Source of the DNA: Planctomycetota bacterium
GTDB taxonomy: Bacteria; Planctomycetota; UBA1135
Assembly (NCBI GenBank): GCA_021776925.1
Contig: JAJFFB010000016.1
Location: forward strand, 62,001 to 126,000
Direction of reading: 5' to 3'
DNA: 64,000 nt
The translations under genes and the position numbers were made by a program. Positions 7,339-16,675 of the stretch are shown piece by piece. The number at the start of each line of letters is the position of its first letter. Position 1 is the stretch's first letter. The notes beneath the pieces are model-generated. The model was not told the DNA's origin. It ran no database searches and saw nothing but the letters and a program-made list of their open reading frames with translations.

Positions 7339-8825
7339 GGCACCACTTCCTGCAAGGAAAGGCGCCCCCAGTCGATGTAACCACGCAGGTTGCGGGTGAA
7401 GCCAGCGACCCGCGCCGCGACCAGCTCGAAGGTCGCCTCGTGGAACACCGGCACCATCGGCGCCTGGTCGAGCAGGCGCGCTTCGGCCGCCGCCAGGAGT
7501 TGGTTGCGATGCAATGGGTCGGTGGCGTGGCGCGCCTGGTTCAGCAATTGGTCATAGTGGGCGTCGCTCCAGCCGGTGCGGTTGTTGCCGCTGCCCGACT
7601 CGAAGATCTCGAGAAAGCTGAGCGGATCGAGATAGTCGGCGATCCAGGACGAGCGCGAAGCCTGGTATTCCAACGCGCGCTGCGCGGCGAGGAAGGTCTT
7701 GCGTTCCTGGTTGAGCAGACGCACGTGGACGCCGAGGCCGTCACGCCACTGGCGTTGCAGCACTTCGGCGACGTCGCGGTTCAGCTCGGAAGAGTTGTAC
7801 AGGTACTCCACCGGCGGCATCTGCGCCAGCTCGGCGAGCAGCTGTGGCTTGGTCGCCTGCTGCCGCCACGCCGGCGGCGGCGGCGGGATCCAACCGGCGA
7901 CTCCCGCAGGGACCAGTCCATGCGCCGGCGCACGGCCGCCGCCGACGTGGGCGGCGAGGTCCTGGGAGTGGACGCTGCGGGCGAAGGCGCGCCGCACCTC
8001 TAGGCGGTCGAAGGGCGGGGCAGTGGTGTTGAGGCGCAGGAAGGTGGTGGCGTACTGCGGCGCCGGCTGGAACTCGTGCGGATACTCGCGCAGCAGCGCC
8101 GGGATCGCCAGCGCCGGCACGTTGGCGAGGTAATCGACCTGGCCGGCGAGGAATAGATTGAGCGCGGTGAACTCGGATTCGACCGTCAGGAATTCAATCC
8201 CCGGGAGCGCCACCGCGGCGGCGTCCCAGTAGTAGGGATTGCGCTCGACCACCACGCGGTCGCGGATGCGCCGCGAGACCAGACGGAAGGGCCCGCTGCC
8301 GACCGCGGTGGCGGCGGCGTGCGCGGGCACCGGCGCCAGCGCGTGGTAGGCGCACATCTCGGCGAAACGCGGGCGCGGGAAGGGAAAGCGCACGTGCAGT
8401 TCCTCGCCGCCCGCGCTGCCGCTCTGCAGGCTCAGTTCGGCGTCGTTGAGCCACTCGCCGTAAGGGGCGCCGAAGGCCGGATCCTGCAGCTGCTGCCAGC
8501 TGCGCAGCACGTCGGCGAGGGTCAGCGGGTTCCCGTCCGACCAGCGCACCTGCGGGCGCAGCCGGAACCACCAGTGCGCGCCGCCGTCGACGCTGCCGAA
8601 GGCCTCGGCCAGGCTCGCTTCGGGTTCCAGGGTGGCCGGATCAAGGCGCGTCAGACCGGCGTGCAGTGCCTGCAGCACGCGTCCGTCGGCGGCGCTGGTG
8701 GCCTTTTGCGGGTGCAGCAAGGTGACGTCGTCGCCGTTGGCAACGCGCAGGCCCGGCTGCGACGGCGCGCACGCCGCCAAGATCCCGGCCGCCACCAGGA
8801 ATCCAATGCCGAAGCCGTGCTGCAC
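7335..8825 (-). CDS. Extracellular solute-binding lipoprotein, family 5 (DppA/OppA-like)
   Basis: 496 residues with a lipoprotein signal peptide ending in the lipobox LAAC (Cys about residue 19). The body shows family-5 binding-protein features: the N-terminal lobe RVANGDDVTLLHPQ, the WSDGNPLTLADVLRSWQQ segment typical of DppA/OppA, the YYWDAAAVALPGIEFL region and the C-terminal ERKTFLAAQRALEYQASRSSWIADYLDP. It would deliver ligand to the adjacent permeases. The start is GTG at 8825, only 38 bases from the divergent ATPase gene, with a -10-like TATGCT six bases upstream and no Shine-Dalgarno, so a leaderless mRNA is plausible. Confidence 0.88.
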   Translation of the reverse strand: MQHGFGIGFLVAAGILAACAPSQPGLRVANGDDVTLLHPQKATSAADGRVLQALHAGLTRLDPATLEPEASLAEAFGSVDGGAHWWFRLRPQVRWSDGNPLTLADVLRSWQQLQDPAFGAPYGEWLNDAELSLQSGSAGGEELHVRFPFPRPRFAEMCAYHALAPVPAHAAATAVGSGPFRLVSRRIRDRVVVERNPYYWDAAAVALPGIEFLTVESEFTALNLFLAGQVDYLANVPALAIPALLREYPHEFQPAPQYATTFLRLNTTAPPFDRLEVRRAFARSVHSQDLAAHVGGGRAPAHGLVPAGVAGWIPPPPPAWRQQATKPQLLAELAQMPPVEYLYNSSELNRDVAEVLQRQWRDGLGVHVRLLNQERKTFLAAQRALEYQASRSSWIADYLDPLSFLEIFESGSGNNRTGWSDAHYDQLLNQARHATDPLHRNQLLAAAEARLLDQAPMVPVFHEATFELVAARVAGFTRNLRGYIDWGRLSLQEVVP

Positions 8826-8863
8826 CCAGGAAGCATAGCGGGGTCAGACACTAGAATCTCCCT
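8826..8863. promoter_or_regulatory. 38-bp divergent promoter region of the importer
   Basis: On the plus strand CTAGAATC holds TAGAAT (8852-8857), six bases before the GTG at 8864. On the minus strand TATGCT (8837-8832) is six bases before the GTG at 8825. Both fit -10 boxes of leaderless transcripts. No convincing -35 is seen in either direction and neither start has a Shine-Dalgarno sequence. Confidence 0.5.
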
Positions 8864-10582
8864 GTGCCGGTTGGGCCCCTGCTCGAAATCCGTGACCTGC
8901 ACCTCGTCGCCCACGGCGCCGAGGGGGCACGCGATCTGGTGCGCGATCTGAGCCTATCGCTCCAGCCCGGCACCACCTTGGGCATGCTCGGCGCTTCGGG
9001 CAGTGGCAAGTCGCTGACCGCGATGGCGCTGCTCGGCCTGCTCCCCGCCGGGGTGGAACAGGCCGGCGGCGAGATCCATTTCGACGGCCGCCGCATCGAC
9101 AAGTTGGGCGCGCGCGAGTGGCTGAAACTGCGCGGCGCGCGCATCGCCCTGGTCTTCCAGGACCCGCTCAGTGCGCTCAATCCGGTACTCCGCGTCGGCA
9201 AGCAGATCGCCGAGGTGCTTGAGATCCACACCGCTCTCGGTGCTGCCGAGCGGCAGGCCGAAGTCCTGCGCCTGCTGCGCGAGGTCCAGCTCGAGCAGCC
9301 GCAAGTGCTGGCGCGGCGTTATCCGCACCAGCTCTCCGGCGGCCAGCGTCAGCGCGCCCTGATCGCGATGGCCCTGGCCGGCCAGCCGCAGCTGCTGATC
9401 GCCGACGAACCCACCACCGCGCTCGACGTGACCATCCAGGCCGAGATCCTCGACCTGGTCGCCACGATCCAGCGCCAGCGCGGCCTGGCGATGATCTGGA
9501 TCAGCCACGACCTCGAGGTGGTCGGCCAGTGCTGCCAGCGCGTGGTGGTGTTGCACCAGGGGCGCCTGGTAGAGAGCGGACCGGTCGAGGCGGTCTTCCG
9601 TACGCCGCAACACGCGCACACCCGCGCGCTGTTGGCGGCGCGTCCCGGGCGCACGCCTGCCGCGCCGCCTGTCGTGCGGCCTGCGGCGCAGGCTGTCTCT
9701 GGGCCCGCCGCGCAGACGGCCGCGGCGTCCGCACCTGAATCCACCCAAGCCCCAGAGTCCGAGGGCGCTGCTGCCAAGGCCCCGGTCCTGCAGGTCAAGG
9801 ATCTGCAGGTGCGCTACGCCGCGGGTCACGATCTGCTCGGCCGGGTGAATTCCTGGAAGACCGCGGTGGATCACGTCTCCTTCGAGGTGCACGCCGGCGA
9901 GTGTCTGGCCCTGGTGGGGGAATCCGGCTCCGGCAAGAGCAGCACCGCGCGCGCTCTGTTGCGACTGCAGCCCGCCGCCGGCGGCAGTGCTCATCTGCGG
10001 CCACCCGCTGACCAGGCCTTCGACCTGCTGGCCCTTCCGGAGCGCGAACTGCGCCGCCGCCGCCACCACCTGGCGCTGGTCTTTCAGGATCCACACGCCT
10101 CCTTGAACCCGCGCATGAGGGTGTGGAAGAGCGTCGCCGAGCCTCTCGAGATCCAGCGGCGCGCGCGCGGCAGCGCCTTGCGCGAGCGCGTCGATGCGCT
10201 GCTGCGACAGGTTCAGTTGGATCCGCAGCTGGGCGATCGACTGCCCGCGACCCTGTCCGGCGGACAACGCCAGCGCGTCGCCATCGCCCGCGCCCTGGCG
10301 CTCGATCCGTGCCTGCTGGTGTGCGACGAGGCGGTTTCGGCGCTCGACCTGGAAGTGCAGCAGGCGGTGCTGGAACTGCTGCAAGACCTCGGCCGCAAGC
10401 GCAATCTGGCCTACTTGTTCATTACCCATGATCTCTCGGTGGTGGCCGATTTTGCCGATCGTGTGGCGGTGATGAAGGATGGCCAGTTGGTCGAACAGGG
10501 GCCAGTGAAGAGCGTATTCGCGGCGCCCCAACATCCCTACACGCGGCGCCTGCTCGACGCCGTACCGCGGTTACCATTCTGA
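8864..10582 (+). CDS. Fused double ATPase of the peptide-type ABC importer (DppD-DppF)
   Basis: 572 residues made of two complete ABC ATPase halves. The first (about residues 5-245) has Walker A GASGSGKS, signature LSGGQRQRALIAM and Walker B LLIADEP. An Ala/Pro-rich linker of about 60 residues follows. The second (about 305-570) has GESGSGKS, LSGGQRQRVAIAR and CLLVCDEA. Both halves carry the oligopeptide-transporter C-terminal extension. In most importers DppD and DppF are separate genes; fused forms are known. It should power the divergently encoded permeases. The GTG at 8864 is preceded by a leaderless-type promoter. The HAD gene starts one base after its stop. Confidence 0.93.
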   Translation: MPVGPLLEIRDLHLVAHGAEGARDLVRDLSLSLQPGTTLGMLGASGSGKSLTAMALLGLLPAGVEQAGGEIHFDGRRIDKLGAREWLKLRGARIALVFQDPLSALNPVLRVGKQIAEVLEIHTALGAAERQAEVLRLLREVQLEQPQVLARRYPHQLSGGQRQRALIAMALAGQPQLLIADEPTTALDVTIQAEILDLVATIQRQRGLAMIWISHDLEVVGQCCQRVVVLHQGRLVESGPVEAVFRTPQHAHTRALLAARPGRTPAAPPVVRPAAQAVSGPAAQTAAASAPESTQAPESEGAAAKAPVLQVKDLQVRYAAGHDLLGRVNSWKTAVDHVSFEVHAGECLALVGESGSGKSSTARALLRLQPAAGGSAHLRPPADQAFDLLALPERELRRRRHHLALVFQDPHASLNPRMRVWKSVAEPLEIQRRARGSALRERVDALLRQVQLDPQLGDRLPATLSGGQRQRVAIARALALDPCLLVCDEAVSALDLEVQQAVLELLQDLGRKRNLAYLFITHDLSVVADFADRVAVMKDGQLVEQGPVKSVFAAPQHPYTRRLLDAVPRLPF

Positions 10583-10583
10583 G

Positions 10584-11315
10584 GTGACGGACCCCACCGG
10601 CCTGCGGGCGATCTTCTTCGACATCGATGACACGATGTTCTCGACCACCCCCTTCGTGCAACGGGCACGTGAGCGGGCGATCCAGGCGATGGTCGAGCGC
10701 GGCCTTGATCTGCCGGTGGAGAAGGTCCTCGAAGAACTCCAGGCGGTGGTCGAAGAATTCGGCTCCAACGACACGCGTCACTACGACCGCCTGCTCAAGC
10801 GCTTGCCGAAGAAAGCCACCGCGGGCAGCAATCCAGACCTGTTGGTCACCGCCGGAGTGATCGCCTACCACGAGACCAAGTGGCGCGAACTGCGCATCCG
10901 CGACGAAGCCCGTGCGCTGCTCGAGGACCTGCGTCAGACCGACCTCAAGCTCGGTGTGATTTCCGCCGGTCTGGCGCGCAAGCAGATGGAGAAGATCCTG
11001 CGCCTCGGCCTCGACTCCTATATCAGTCCGCACCTGATCCTGATCACCGACCAGGTGGGGGTGGCGAAGAGCAATCCCAAGCTCTATCGCATGGCGGCGC
11101 GGCGCGCCCAGGTGCGCCCGGCGCAGGCGATGCACGTCGGCGATCACCCCTTGCGCGACATTGAATCGGCCAAACGCGCCGGCATGAAGGCGGTGTGGCA
11201 CCATGGCGCCGGCAAATATGCCAGCCTGGCGCCCTCGCGCAAGCCCGATCACGAGATCGACAGCCTGGAAGAACTTCGACCGATCCTCGCCGAGGTCTAC
11301 GGCGTGCTGAAATAG
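10584..11315 (+). CDS. HAD-superfamily hydrolase
   Basis: 243 residues with the HAD motifs in order: I as FFDIDDTMFS (nucleophile and acid Asp near residues 13 and 15), II near VISAG (about 132), III at the Lys of AKSNPKLY (about 164), and IV at HVGDHPLRDI (about 190). A helical cap follows motif I, as in subfamily IA. Such enzymes are Mg-dependent phosphatases, usually on small phosphorylated metabolites; the substrate is not predictable. GTG start one base after the ATPase stop, so probably co-transcribed with it, although a TACCAT six bases upstream could also serve as a -10. Confidence 0.85.
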   Translation: MTDPTGLRAIFFDIDDTMFSTTPFVQRARERAIQAMVERGLDLPVEKVLEELQAVVEEFGSNDTRHYDRLLKRLPKKATAGSNPDLLVTAGVIAYHETKWRELRIRDEARALLEDLRQTDLKLGVISAGLARKQMEKILRLGLDSYISPHLILITDQVGVAKSNPKLYRMAARRAQVRPAQAMHVGDHPLRDIESAKRAGMKAVWHHGAGKYASLAPSRKPDHEIDSLEELRPILAEVYGVLK

Positions 11316-11317
11316 CA

Positions 11318-11343
11318 CCGCCGCGGCCGGCAGGCCGCGGCGG
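11318..11343. terminator. GC-rich hairpin between convergent genes
   Basis: CCGCCGCGGCC (11318-11328) pairs perfectly with GGCCGCGGCGG (11333-11343) around a 4-base loop. It lies between the ends of the HAD gene (+) and the first secretin gene (-). There is no long T tract on either side, so it is a candidate bidirectional terminator rather than a classical one. Confidence 0.55.
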
Positions 11344-11358
11344 AAAGCCTTGCGGCTA

Positions 11359-14010
11359 CTAGTTGCGCCGGCTGCCGCGCCGATCCATCTCGGCCATCAC
11401 TTCGGCGGTGTCCAGGATCTGCGCCCGGATCAGGATGATGATGTCCTCGTTCTCGTTGGCCTCGCCTTCGGCCTTGAACAGTGCCGACAAGATCGGAATC
11501 TTGGCCAGGAAGGGGATCTCGGAGCGCTGTTCGACGTTGAGCAGCTTGCGCAGGCCGGCGATCACCACGGTGCCGCCGTCGGGCACGATGGCGTTGGTCT
11601 TGGCACTGGCGATAAACAGCTCCGGCAGCTGCAGGGTGACCGGGGTGGTCAGGCCGGCGAGCGAGGAGGTGAACTCAGGGATCGGCCGCAGCAGGGTGGC
11701 CACGGTCGGCTGCAGTTCCAGCGTGATGTACTTGCGGTCGTGCGAGATGATCGGGCGCACGTCGATGACAATGCCGTCGGAAACCACCCCAACCACCGGG
11801 TCGGCGACCGAGGCGGCTTGCGCGACCTCGACGTCCATGTCCTGGATGTAGGTGACCTGGTTGAGCACCGTCATGAAGGAGCGCTGCGTGTTCTGCGCCA
11901 TCACGCTCGAGCTGTTGAGCTCTTGCGCTCGGTTGCTCTTCTCGACCGCGCGCAGAATCATCGAGGTCTGGGCGTCGTCGAGGAAGGCGAACTGCATGGT
12001 CAGACCACCGAGGGTCGACATGCGCTCGGTGCCGTAATCCGGCAGCATGTTTTCGGTGCGCGCGCGCAATTGCGAACGACCGGCTTCGTCGAAGAACAGA
12101 CCCGCCGACGGGTTGGTGTCGGCGCCGACCGGCAGACCCGAGCCGTTGTTGTCGAGGCCGGCGGAAGCGTTGTCCTCGAGGCCGGAGGTGACGTCGTCGA
12201 GGTTGACCAGGTCGTTGGCGTCGGGCAGACCGCCGAGGCCACGGAAGTCGACGCCGATCTCGCGCAGGTAGTCCTTTTGAATGGTGAGGAAGCGCGCTTC
12301 GATCGACACCATCGAGGCGTTGTAGCGCCGCAGGCCCTGGAGGAAATCATCGACCAGCCACTGCACCTCGGGGGTGTGGGTGACGATCAGGAAACCCTCG
12401 GCGTATTCAGCGGTGTTGTCGTCCCAGGTGCCGGGCGCGACCACCTGCATGACCAGGTCGGCGATCTCGTCGGGGTTGACCAGGGTGCGCGGTTCACCGA
12501 AGGGGCCACCGTAGATCGAACCCTCTTCTTCTTCGTTCGGATCCATTTCGGTCAGCCAGATGCGGTCGATGCGCGGGCCGGCGAAGTCGGTGAACTGGTT
12601 GGTCAGGTCCTTGATGTCGTGCGGGGTGATGATGACCTGGCCGAACGCCTTGTCCTTGGTGGTGAGGTGCACCACGCCGTTGTCGATCATGTAGACCACC
12701 TCTTCGCCCGCCGCCTGGGTGATCAGGCGCAGCGCGTTGAGCACGGTGATCTCGGAGCCCAGGGTCAGATTGAACTCGATGCTCTCGTTGTCGACCGCTT
12801 CGATCGCCGACTGGTGGACGACGAAGTTGATGTCGGAGTAGTTCTTGAGCTGTTCGATGACCTCGGCGAGGTCGGTGACGCCGTCGAGGCGCAGACCGGG
12901 AATGCGCTGGTTGGCGATCTCGTGGGCGAGCGCCTCGTTCTCCAGCGAATCGGCCGAGGTGCTCTCGATGCCGAGGTTGCGGTACTTTTCGCGCAGTCCG
13001 GTGATCCGGTCCCAGTGGTCCTGATCGGGCGCGGTGAAGTCTTCGCTGATCGGGATGCGCGAGGCCTCGAGCTCTTCCTGCCATAGACGGAAGCGTTCGC
13101 GCCGATCGTCGACGAAGTTGGCCGAAGTGAGCTGGTACTGCGTCTTCATCGACGCGTCGCGTACTTCGGCGGCGCGCAGGTTATGCGGATCCAGGCGAAT
13201 GATGTCTTCGGTCAGGCTCTTGGCCTTGTCGAAGTCTTCGTGGGCGAAGGCGTTGATCGCCTCTTCCAGCATCATGCCGAGACGGCGTTCCTGCTGGGCG
13301 CGGCGCGCGGCCTCTTCGGCCTGCAGAGTGCGGAAGGTCTGGCTCTGGTGTTCTTCGCGCGAGGCGATCGCCGCCAGTTCCTTTTCGCGTTTGGCGCGCG
13401 CCAGGCCGGCCTCGACCTCGGCGGGCAGGTTGCCCCACTCGATGTCGTAGGCCATGCTTTTGATGTTGGCCTTGGCCAGGCCCAGATAACCCAGGGCGCC
13501 TTCGTAGTCACCCTCGTCGAGTTGGCGCAGGCCGGCCTCGGCGTTGGCATGGGTGTCGGCCTTCAACTGCGCCAGGCGTGCCTTGGCGCGGCTGAGCGCG
13601 TCGGACGAACCATCAGCAGCCGCCACGCCCCTGGCCGCCTGCACGTCGCGCAGCAGCGCAATGGCTGCGGCGTTGGTGGGGTCGAGATCCAACGCCATCT
13701 GCAGCTGATTGGCGGCGTCGAGATGACGCCCGTCGGCGTAGGCCGCCTGGGCGTTGGCCAGCCGTTCTTCGACCAGCAGCACGATCTTCTGCTGCTTCAG
13801 CGTGTTCTGGGTCGCGGCTTCCTGAATGAGGTCGCTGGAATCGGGCTCCTGGCCGACCTGGATGCGGTCGGGGTCGCTCGAGACCACCGGGGCCGGCGCG
13901 CCGGGATCCTCGGTGAAGGCGGGGGACTCATCTTGAGGGACGCTCGTACCACAGGCACTGAGAAACAGCGCGAGAGGCACGAAGACAACCGGGAAGAGGT
14001 GCTTCTTCAT
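11359..14010 (-). CDS. TPR-containing secretin lipoprotein (GspD/PilQ superfamily), copy 1
   Basis: 883 residues. A lipoprotein signal peptide ends at LSAC (Cys about 20). TPR-like and coiled-coil helices follow to about residue 350, then a secretin N-domain (about 365-448), a second N-domain (about 520-570) and the beta-barrel secretin core (about 575-870) with VPDGGTVVIAGL and IPFLAKIPILSALF, the hallmark end of secretins. Secretins form large outer-membrane gates of type II secretion, type IV pilus and related machines. The TPR-rich N-terminus resembles pilus-like secretins of the PVC group. It is a paralogue of 21562-24198 with the same domain order. It closes the minus-strand gene run. 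An Asp/Asn/Gly-rich insert follows the start of the core. Confidence 0.88.
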   Translation of the reverse strand: MKKHLFPVVFVPLALFLSACGTSVPQDESPAFTEDPGAPAPVVSSDPDRIQVGQEPDSSDLIQEAATQNTLKQQKIVLLVEERLANAQAAYADGRHLDAANQLQMALDLDPTNAAAIALLRDVQAARGVAAADGSSDALSRAKARLAQLKADTHANAEAGLRQLDEGDYEGALGYLGLAKANIKSMAYDIEWGNLPAEVEAGLARAKREKELAAIASREEHQSQTFRTLQAEEAARRAQQERRLGMMLEEAINAFAHEDFDKAKSLTEDIIRLDPHNLRAAEVRDASMKTQYQLTSANFVDDRRERFRLWQEELEASRIPISEDFTAPDQDHWDRITGLREKYRNLGIESTSADSLENEALAHEIANQRIPGLRLDGVTDLAEVIEQLKNYSDINFVVHQSAIEAVDNESIEFNLTLGSEITVLNALRLITQAAGEEVVYMIDNGVVHLTTKDKAFGQVIITPHDIKDLTNQFTDFAGPRIDRIWLTEMDPNEEEEGSIYGGPFGEPRTLVNPDEIADLVMQVVAPGTWDDNTAEYAEGFLIVTHTPEVQWLVDDFLQGLRRYNASMVSIEARFLTIQKDYLREIGVDFRGLGGLPDANDLVNLDDVTSGLEDNASAGLDNNGSGLPVGADTNPSAGLFFDEAGRSQLRARTENMLPDYGTERMSTLGGLTMQFAFLDDAQTSMILRAVEKSNRAQELNSSSVMAQNTQRSFMTVLNQVTYIQDMDVEVAQAASVADPVVGVVSDGIVIDVRPIISHDRKYITLELQPTVATLLRPIPEFTSSLAGLTTPVTLQLPELFIASAKTNAIVPDGGTVVIAGLRKLLNVEQRSEIPFLAKIPILSALFKAEGEANENEDIIILIRAQILDTAEVMAEMDRRGSRRN

Positions 14011-14061
14011 GGACAGCGGGGGGATCCGACGGCCAGGGGGGCCGAATCTGGGTGCAGGAAT

Positions 14062-15525
14062 CTAGCAGTGCCGCTCCTCCGGCGCCACGGTCGAGACCAG
14101 GCTTCGGTGAGCGATTTCGAGGGATGCGAGCAGACGGGAAAGATGCTCCCGAGTGCCGCTTGGATTGATCGACACCACGCGGTGGACGGGGTCGCCCTGG
14201 ATGCGGGTGTAGGAGGACCACAACTGCCCTTCGGCCTCGACCGCGCGGTGCGCGGCTGCAATCGCCGAGGTCCAGGCCGGATCGCGCGGAGCGAAGGCCT
14301 GGACGTTGAGATCGGGCGTATGGCAGGGGGCAAAAACCGGATGGGCCGCCAGTTCCTGGTGGAACCAGCGGATCAGGGCCAGGCGTTCGTCCAACAGGCG
14401 GGCGATGCCGTTACGGCCCAGATGACGCAAGACCAGCCACAGCTTGAGCGCGTCGAAACGGCGGCTGCCGTCAAGGGCGCGCCGGCCCTGGCTGACCGGG
14501 AGGGCCTCTCCGTGAGAGGTGAACCGGTCCAGGTAGGGAGCCTGGTACTGGGCCGTAACCCAATCTTCGCCGTTGCGCAGCAGCAGGATGCCGGTGCTCT
14601 TGGGCAGGAACAGCCATTTGTGCGGGTCCAGCGACACCGAATCGGCGCGCTGGATGCCGTTCAGGCGGTGGCTTTCCTGCGGATGCAGCAGCAGCGCGCC
14701 GCCGTGGGCGCCGTCGACGTGCAGCCACAGGCCGCTTTCAGCGCAGAAGTCGGCGCAGGCCGTGAGCGGATCGATGGCGCCGCAACTGGTGGTCCCGGCG
14801 GTGGCGACCAGGGCGATCGGCTGCAAACCGGCGGTGACCGCATCGCGGTAGACGTGCGGCAGTTGCGCGGCGTCGAGGCGCCGCTCGGGGCCGGCGACTG
14901 GAACCTTGAGGACCTGGTCGCTGCCGAGGCCGATCACCGCGGCGGCCTTGGCGATCGAGTAGTGCGCGTCGGCCGAGCACAGGATGCAGGCGCGGTCCTG
15001 GCCGGCGAGGCCGTCGCGCGAGGCGTTGCGCATGAAGCCGTCGCGGGCCTGCAGCAGAGCGGTGAGGTTGGCGGTGGTACCGCCGGTGGTGAAAATACCG
15101 CCGGCGCTCTCCGGCAGCCCCGCCAGCCGCGCAAAACTGCGCACCAGCTTCTGCTCCAGCAGGGTGGCTCCCGGCGCCAGTTCAAAGGCGAGCAGGTTCT
15201 GGTTGAGGGTCGAGGCGAGCAGGTCGCCGACGATACCGGCGACCGCGACGCCCGAGTCCATGTGGCCGAAGTAGCCCGGGTGGTGCACGTGCACCGCGTT
15301 GTCGGCGGCCCAGGCGGTGACTTCAGTCAGCGCGGGGCCCAGTTCCTGGCCGTCATCCGGAATCAGCTCGCCTGCCGGCGCCTGGGCGTCGAGCGGGAAG
15401 ATCGGCCGCTCTTCGACGTCGCACAGGTAGTCGACCACCGCGTCGGCGGCCTGATGCAAAACGCGGCGCAGGCCCTCGCGGGCCTGCGCATCGGAAGCCG
15501 GGAAGATCGGAGGGATGTCGGCCAT
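14062..15525 (-). CDS. Group II PLP-dependent decarboxylase
   Basis: 487 residues, matching the aromatic-L-amino-acid/glutamate decarboxylase family of fold-type I. The PLP Lys is in SLDPHKWLF (about residue 303); upstream GGIFTTGGTTANLTAL binds phosphate, HVDGAHGG supplies the PLP-pyridine Asp, and VHHPGYFGHM is typical of the N-terminal part. These enzymes remove the alpha-carboxyl group of tryptophan, tyrosine, glutamate, aspartate or diaminobutyrate; the substrate cannot be set here. It sits between exbD and the secretin gene in the same orientation, with 40 and 51 bases of spacing, which is an unusual place for an amino-acid decarboxylase. Weak AAGGG precedes the ATG. Confidence 0.87.
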   Translation of the reverse strand: MADIPPIFPASDAQAREGLRRVLHQAADAVVDYLCDVEERPIFPLDAQAPAGELIPDDGQELGPALTEVTAWAADNAVHVHHPGYFGHMDSGVAVAGIVGDLLASTLNQNLLAFELAPGATLLEQKLVRSFARLAGLPESAGGIFTTGGTTANLTALLQARDGFMRNASRDGLAGQDRACILCSADAHYSIAKAAAVIGLGSDQVLKVPVAGPERRLDAAQLPHVYRDAVTAGLQPIALVATAGTTSCGAIDPLTACADFCAESGLWLHVDGAHGGALLLHPQESHRLNGIQRADSVSLDPHKWLFLPKSTGILLLRNGEDWVTAQYQAPYLDRFTSHGEALPVSQGRRALDGSRRFDALKLWLVLRHLGRNGIARLLDERLALIRWFHQELAAHPVFAPCHTPDLNVQAFAPRDPAWTSAIAAAHRAVEAEGQLWSSYTRIQGDPVHRVVSINPSGTREHLSRLLASLEIAHRSLVSTVAPEERHC

Positions 15526-15565
15526 GGGCCCTTGTCACCCTGGACCGCCGCGGCGGCCCGCAGGA

Positions 15566-16102
15566 TCAGCCTTGTTCCTGGGCGCCCGAGAAGGAGACCT
15601 TTTCGAACTCCATGTCGATGACCAGGTCGAGGACCGCGATGATGTCGCCGTAGATGATGTCCTGGCGCGCGTCGAGGGTGATCGGGGTGATGTCGCGTTC
15701 GTAGGCATCGAGCGCGGTGCGCACCTCGCGCAGGTCGAGCAGCAGCTTGTCGTCGTCGAGGACGTCGGCGCGGATCATGAAGGTCGCGGTGCCGATCTGC
15801 AGGCGCATCACGCGGTTGGTGTAATGCTTCAGGCGCCCGAGCGGCTTGGAGGTCGTCCTGGTACTGCGGTCCAGGACCAGGTCGCCGGCCCGCGCCACCG
15901 ACATCACGATGTCGACCTTTTCAATCGGTTCGGTCTCGATGGTCTGGGTGCCCATGTCCTTGGGCAGGTGGGAGTCGAGCCGACCTTCGAGGGTCTTGAA
16001 CTTGAGGGTGACGATGAAGAAGATCAGCAGCAGAAAGGTGACGTCGATCATCGGCGTCAGGTCCGGCTTGGTCTCTTCGAATTTCTTTTTGATCTTTGCC
16101 AT
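15566..16102 (-). CDS. ExbD/TolR-family protein, second copy
   Basis: 178 residues with a short cytoplasmic N-terminus, one transmembrane helix with the ExbD proton-pathway motif DLTPMIDVTFLLLIFF (essential Asp about residue 20), and a periplasmic domain. The C-terminal ARQDIIYGDIIAVLDL matches the end of ExbD/TolR periplasmic domains. ExbD couples proton flow through ExbB to force across the periplasm. It lies 27 bases after the first exbD; two non-identical ExbD subunits next to one ExbB are common in planctomycetes. Confidence 0.9.
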   Translation of the reverse strand: MAKIKKKFEETKPDLTPMIDVTFLLLIFFIVTLKFKTLEGRLDSHLPKDMGTQTIETEPIEKVDIVMSVARAGDLVLDRSTRTTSKPLGRLKHYTNRVMRLQIGTATFMIRADVLDDDKLLLDLREVRTALDAYERDITPITLDARQDIIYGDIIAVLDLVIDMEFEKVSFSGAQEQG

Positions 16103-16129
16103 CGGCGGAATCCTGGCTGAAGCGTGGCC

Positions 16130-16675
16130 CTATTGTTTTGGCTCGGGTTCGGAAGCAGCGAGCTGCACCTTCCATATCTTGATCTCTACACGGGAGCACA
16201 CTTCCATGATCCGCTGGATGTAGCGGAAAGGCGTATTGCGGTCGGCGCGGATCAGGATCGGGTCATCCGGCAGCGGCCCGAGGCCAGGGTTGTCCGGATC
16301 GACCACCATGCGTCCGTTGATTTGCATGTTGGGGATCAGGGTCCCGGCCATGAAGTCGTGGAGTTTCCAGTAAGGGTCAGGGCGTGGTACCCGGATCGGG
16401 TCGATGCGGCCGGGGGGTATATCGATACCCGGGTAGTAGAACTTGTTCCCTTTCCAGATGATCGTGCCATCGTCGAGCACGTTGAGGATGGCGCGGTCCT
16501 CGGGAGGGTCATCGTGGCCCGCTTTCTGTGCCACCGGCAGCTTCAGATCTTCGAGCTCCTGCTGGGTCATGTCGTTGACGATGATGAAGAAGATGATCAG
16601 CAGGAAGGTGACATCGATCATCGGGGTCATGTCGACCTCGACCTCTGAGCTGTAGTTGCGGGAGCGTCTGGTCAT
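16130..16675 (-). CDS. ExbD/TolR-family protein, first copy
   Basis: 181 residues with VDMTPMIDVTFLLIIFF at residues 14-30, containing the conserved membrane Asp, and a periplasmic part with a longer loop (KFYYPGIDIPPGRIDP) than usual before the terminal DDPILIRADRNTPFRYIQRIMEVC. This last part matches the ExbD pattern of a strand followed by a helix. The ATG overlaps the exbB stop by one base (TAATG), indicating coupled translation of motor subunits. Confidence 0.9.
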   Translation of the reverse strand: MTRRSRNYSSEVEVDMTPMIDVTFLLIIFFIIVNDMTQQELEDLKLPVAQKAGHDDPPEDRAILNVLDDGTIIWKGNKFYYPGIDIPPGRIDPIRVPRPDPYWKLHDFMAGTLIPNMQINGRMVVDPDNPGLGPLPDDPILIRADRNTPFRYIQRIMEVCSRVEIKIWKVQLAASEPEPKQ

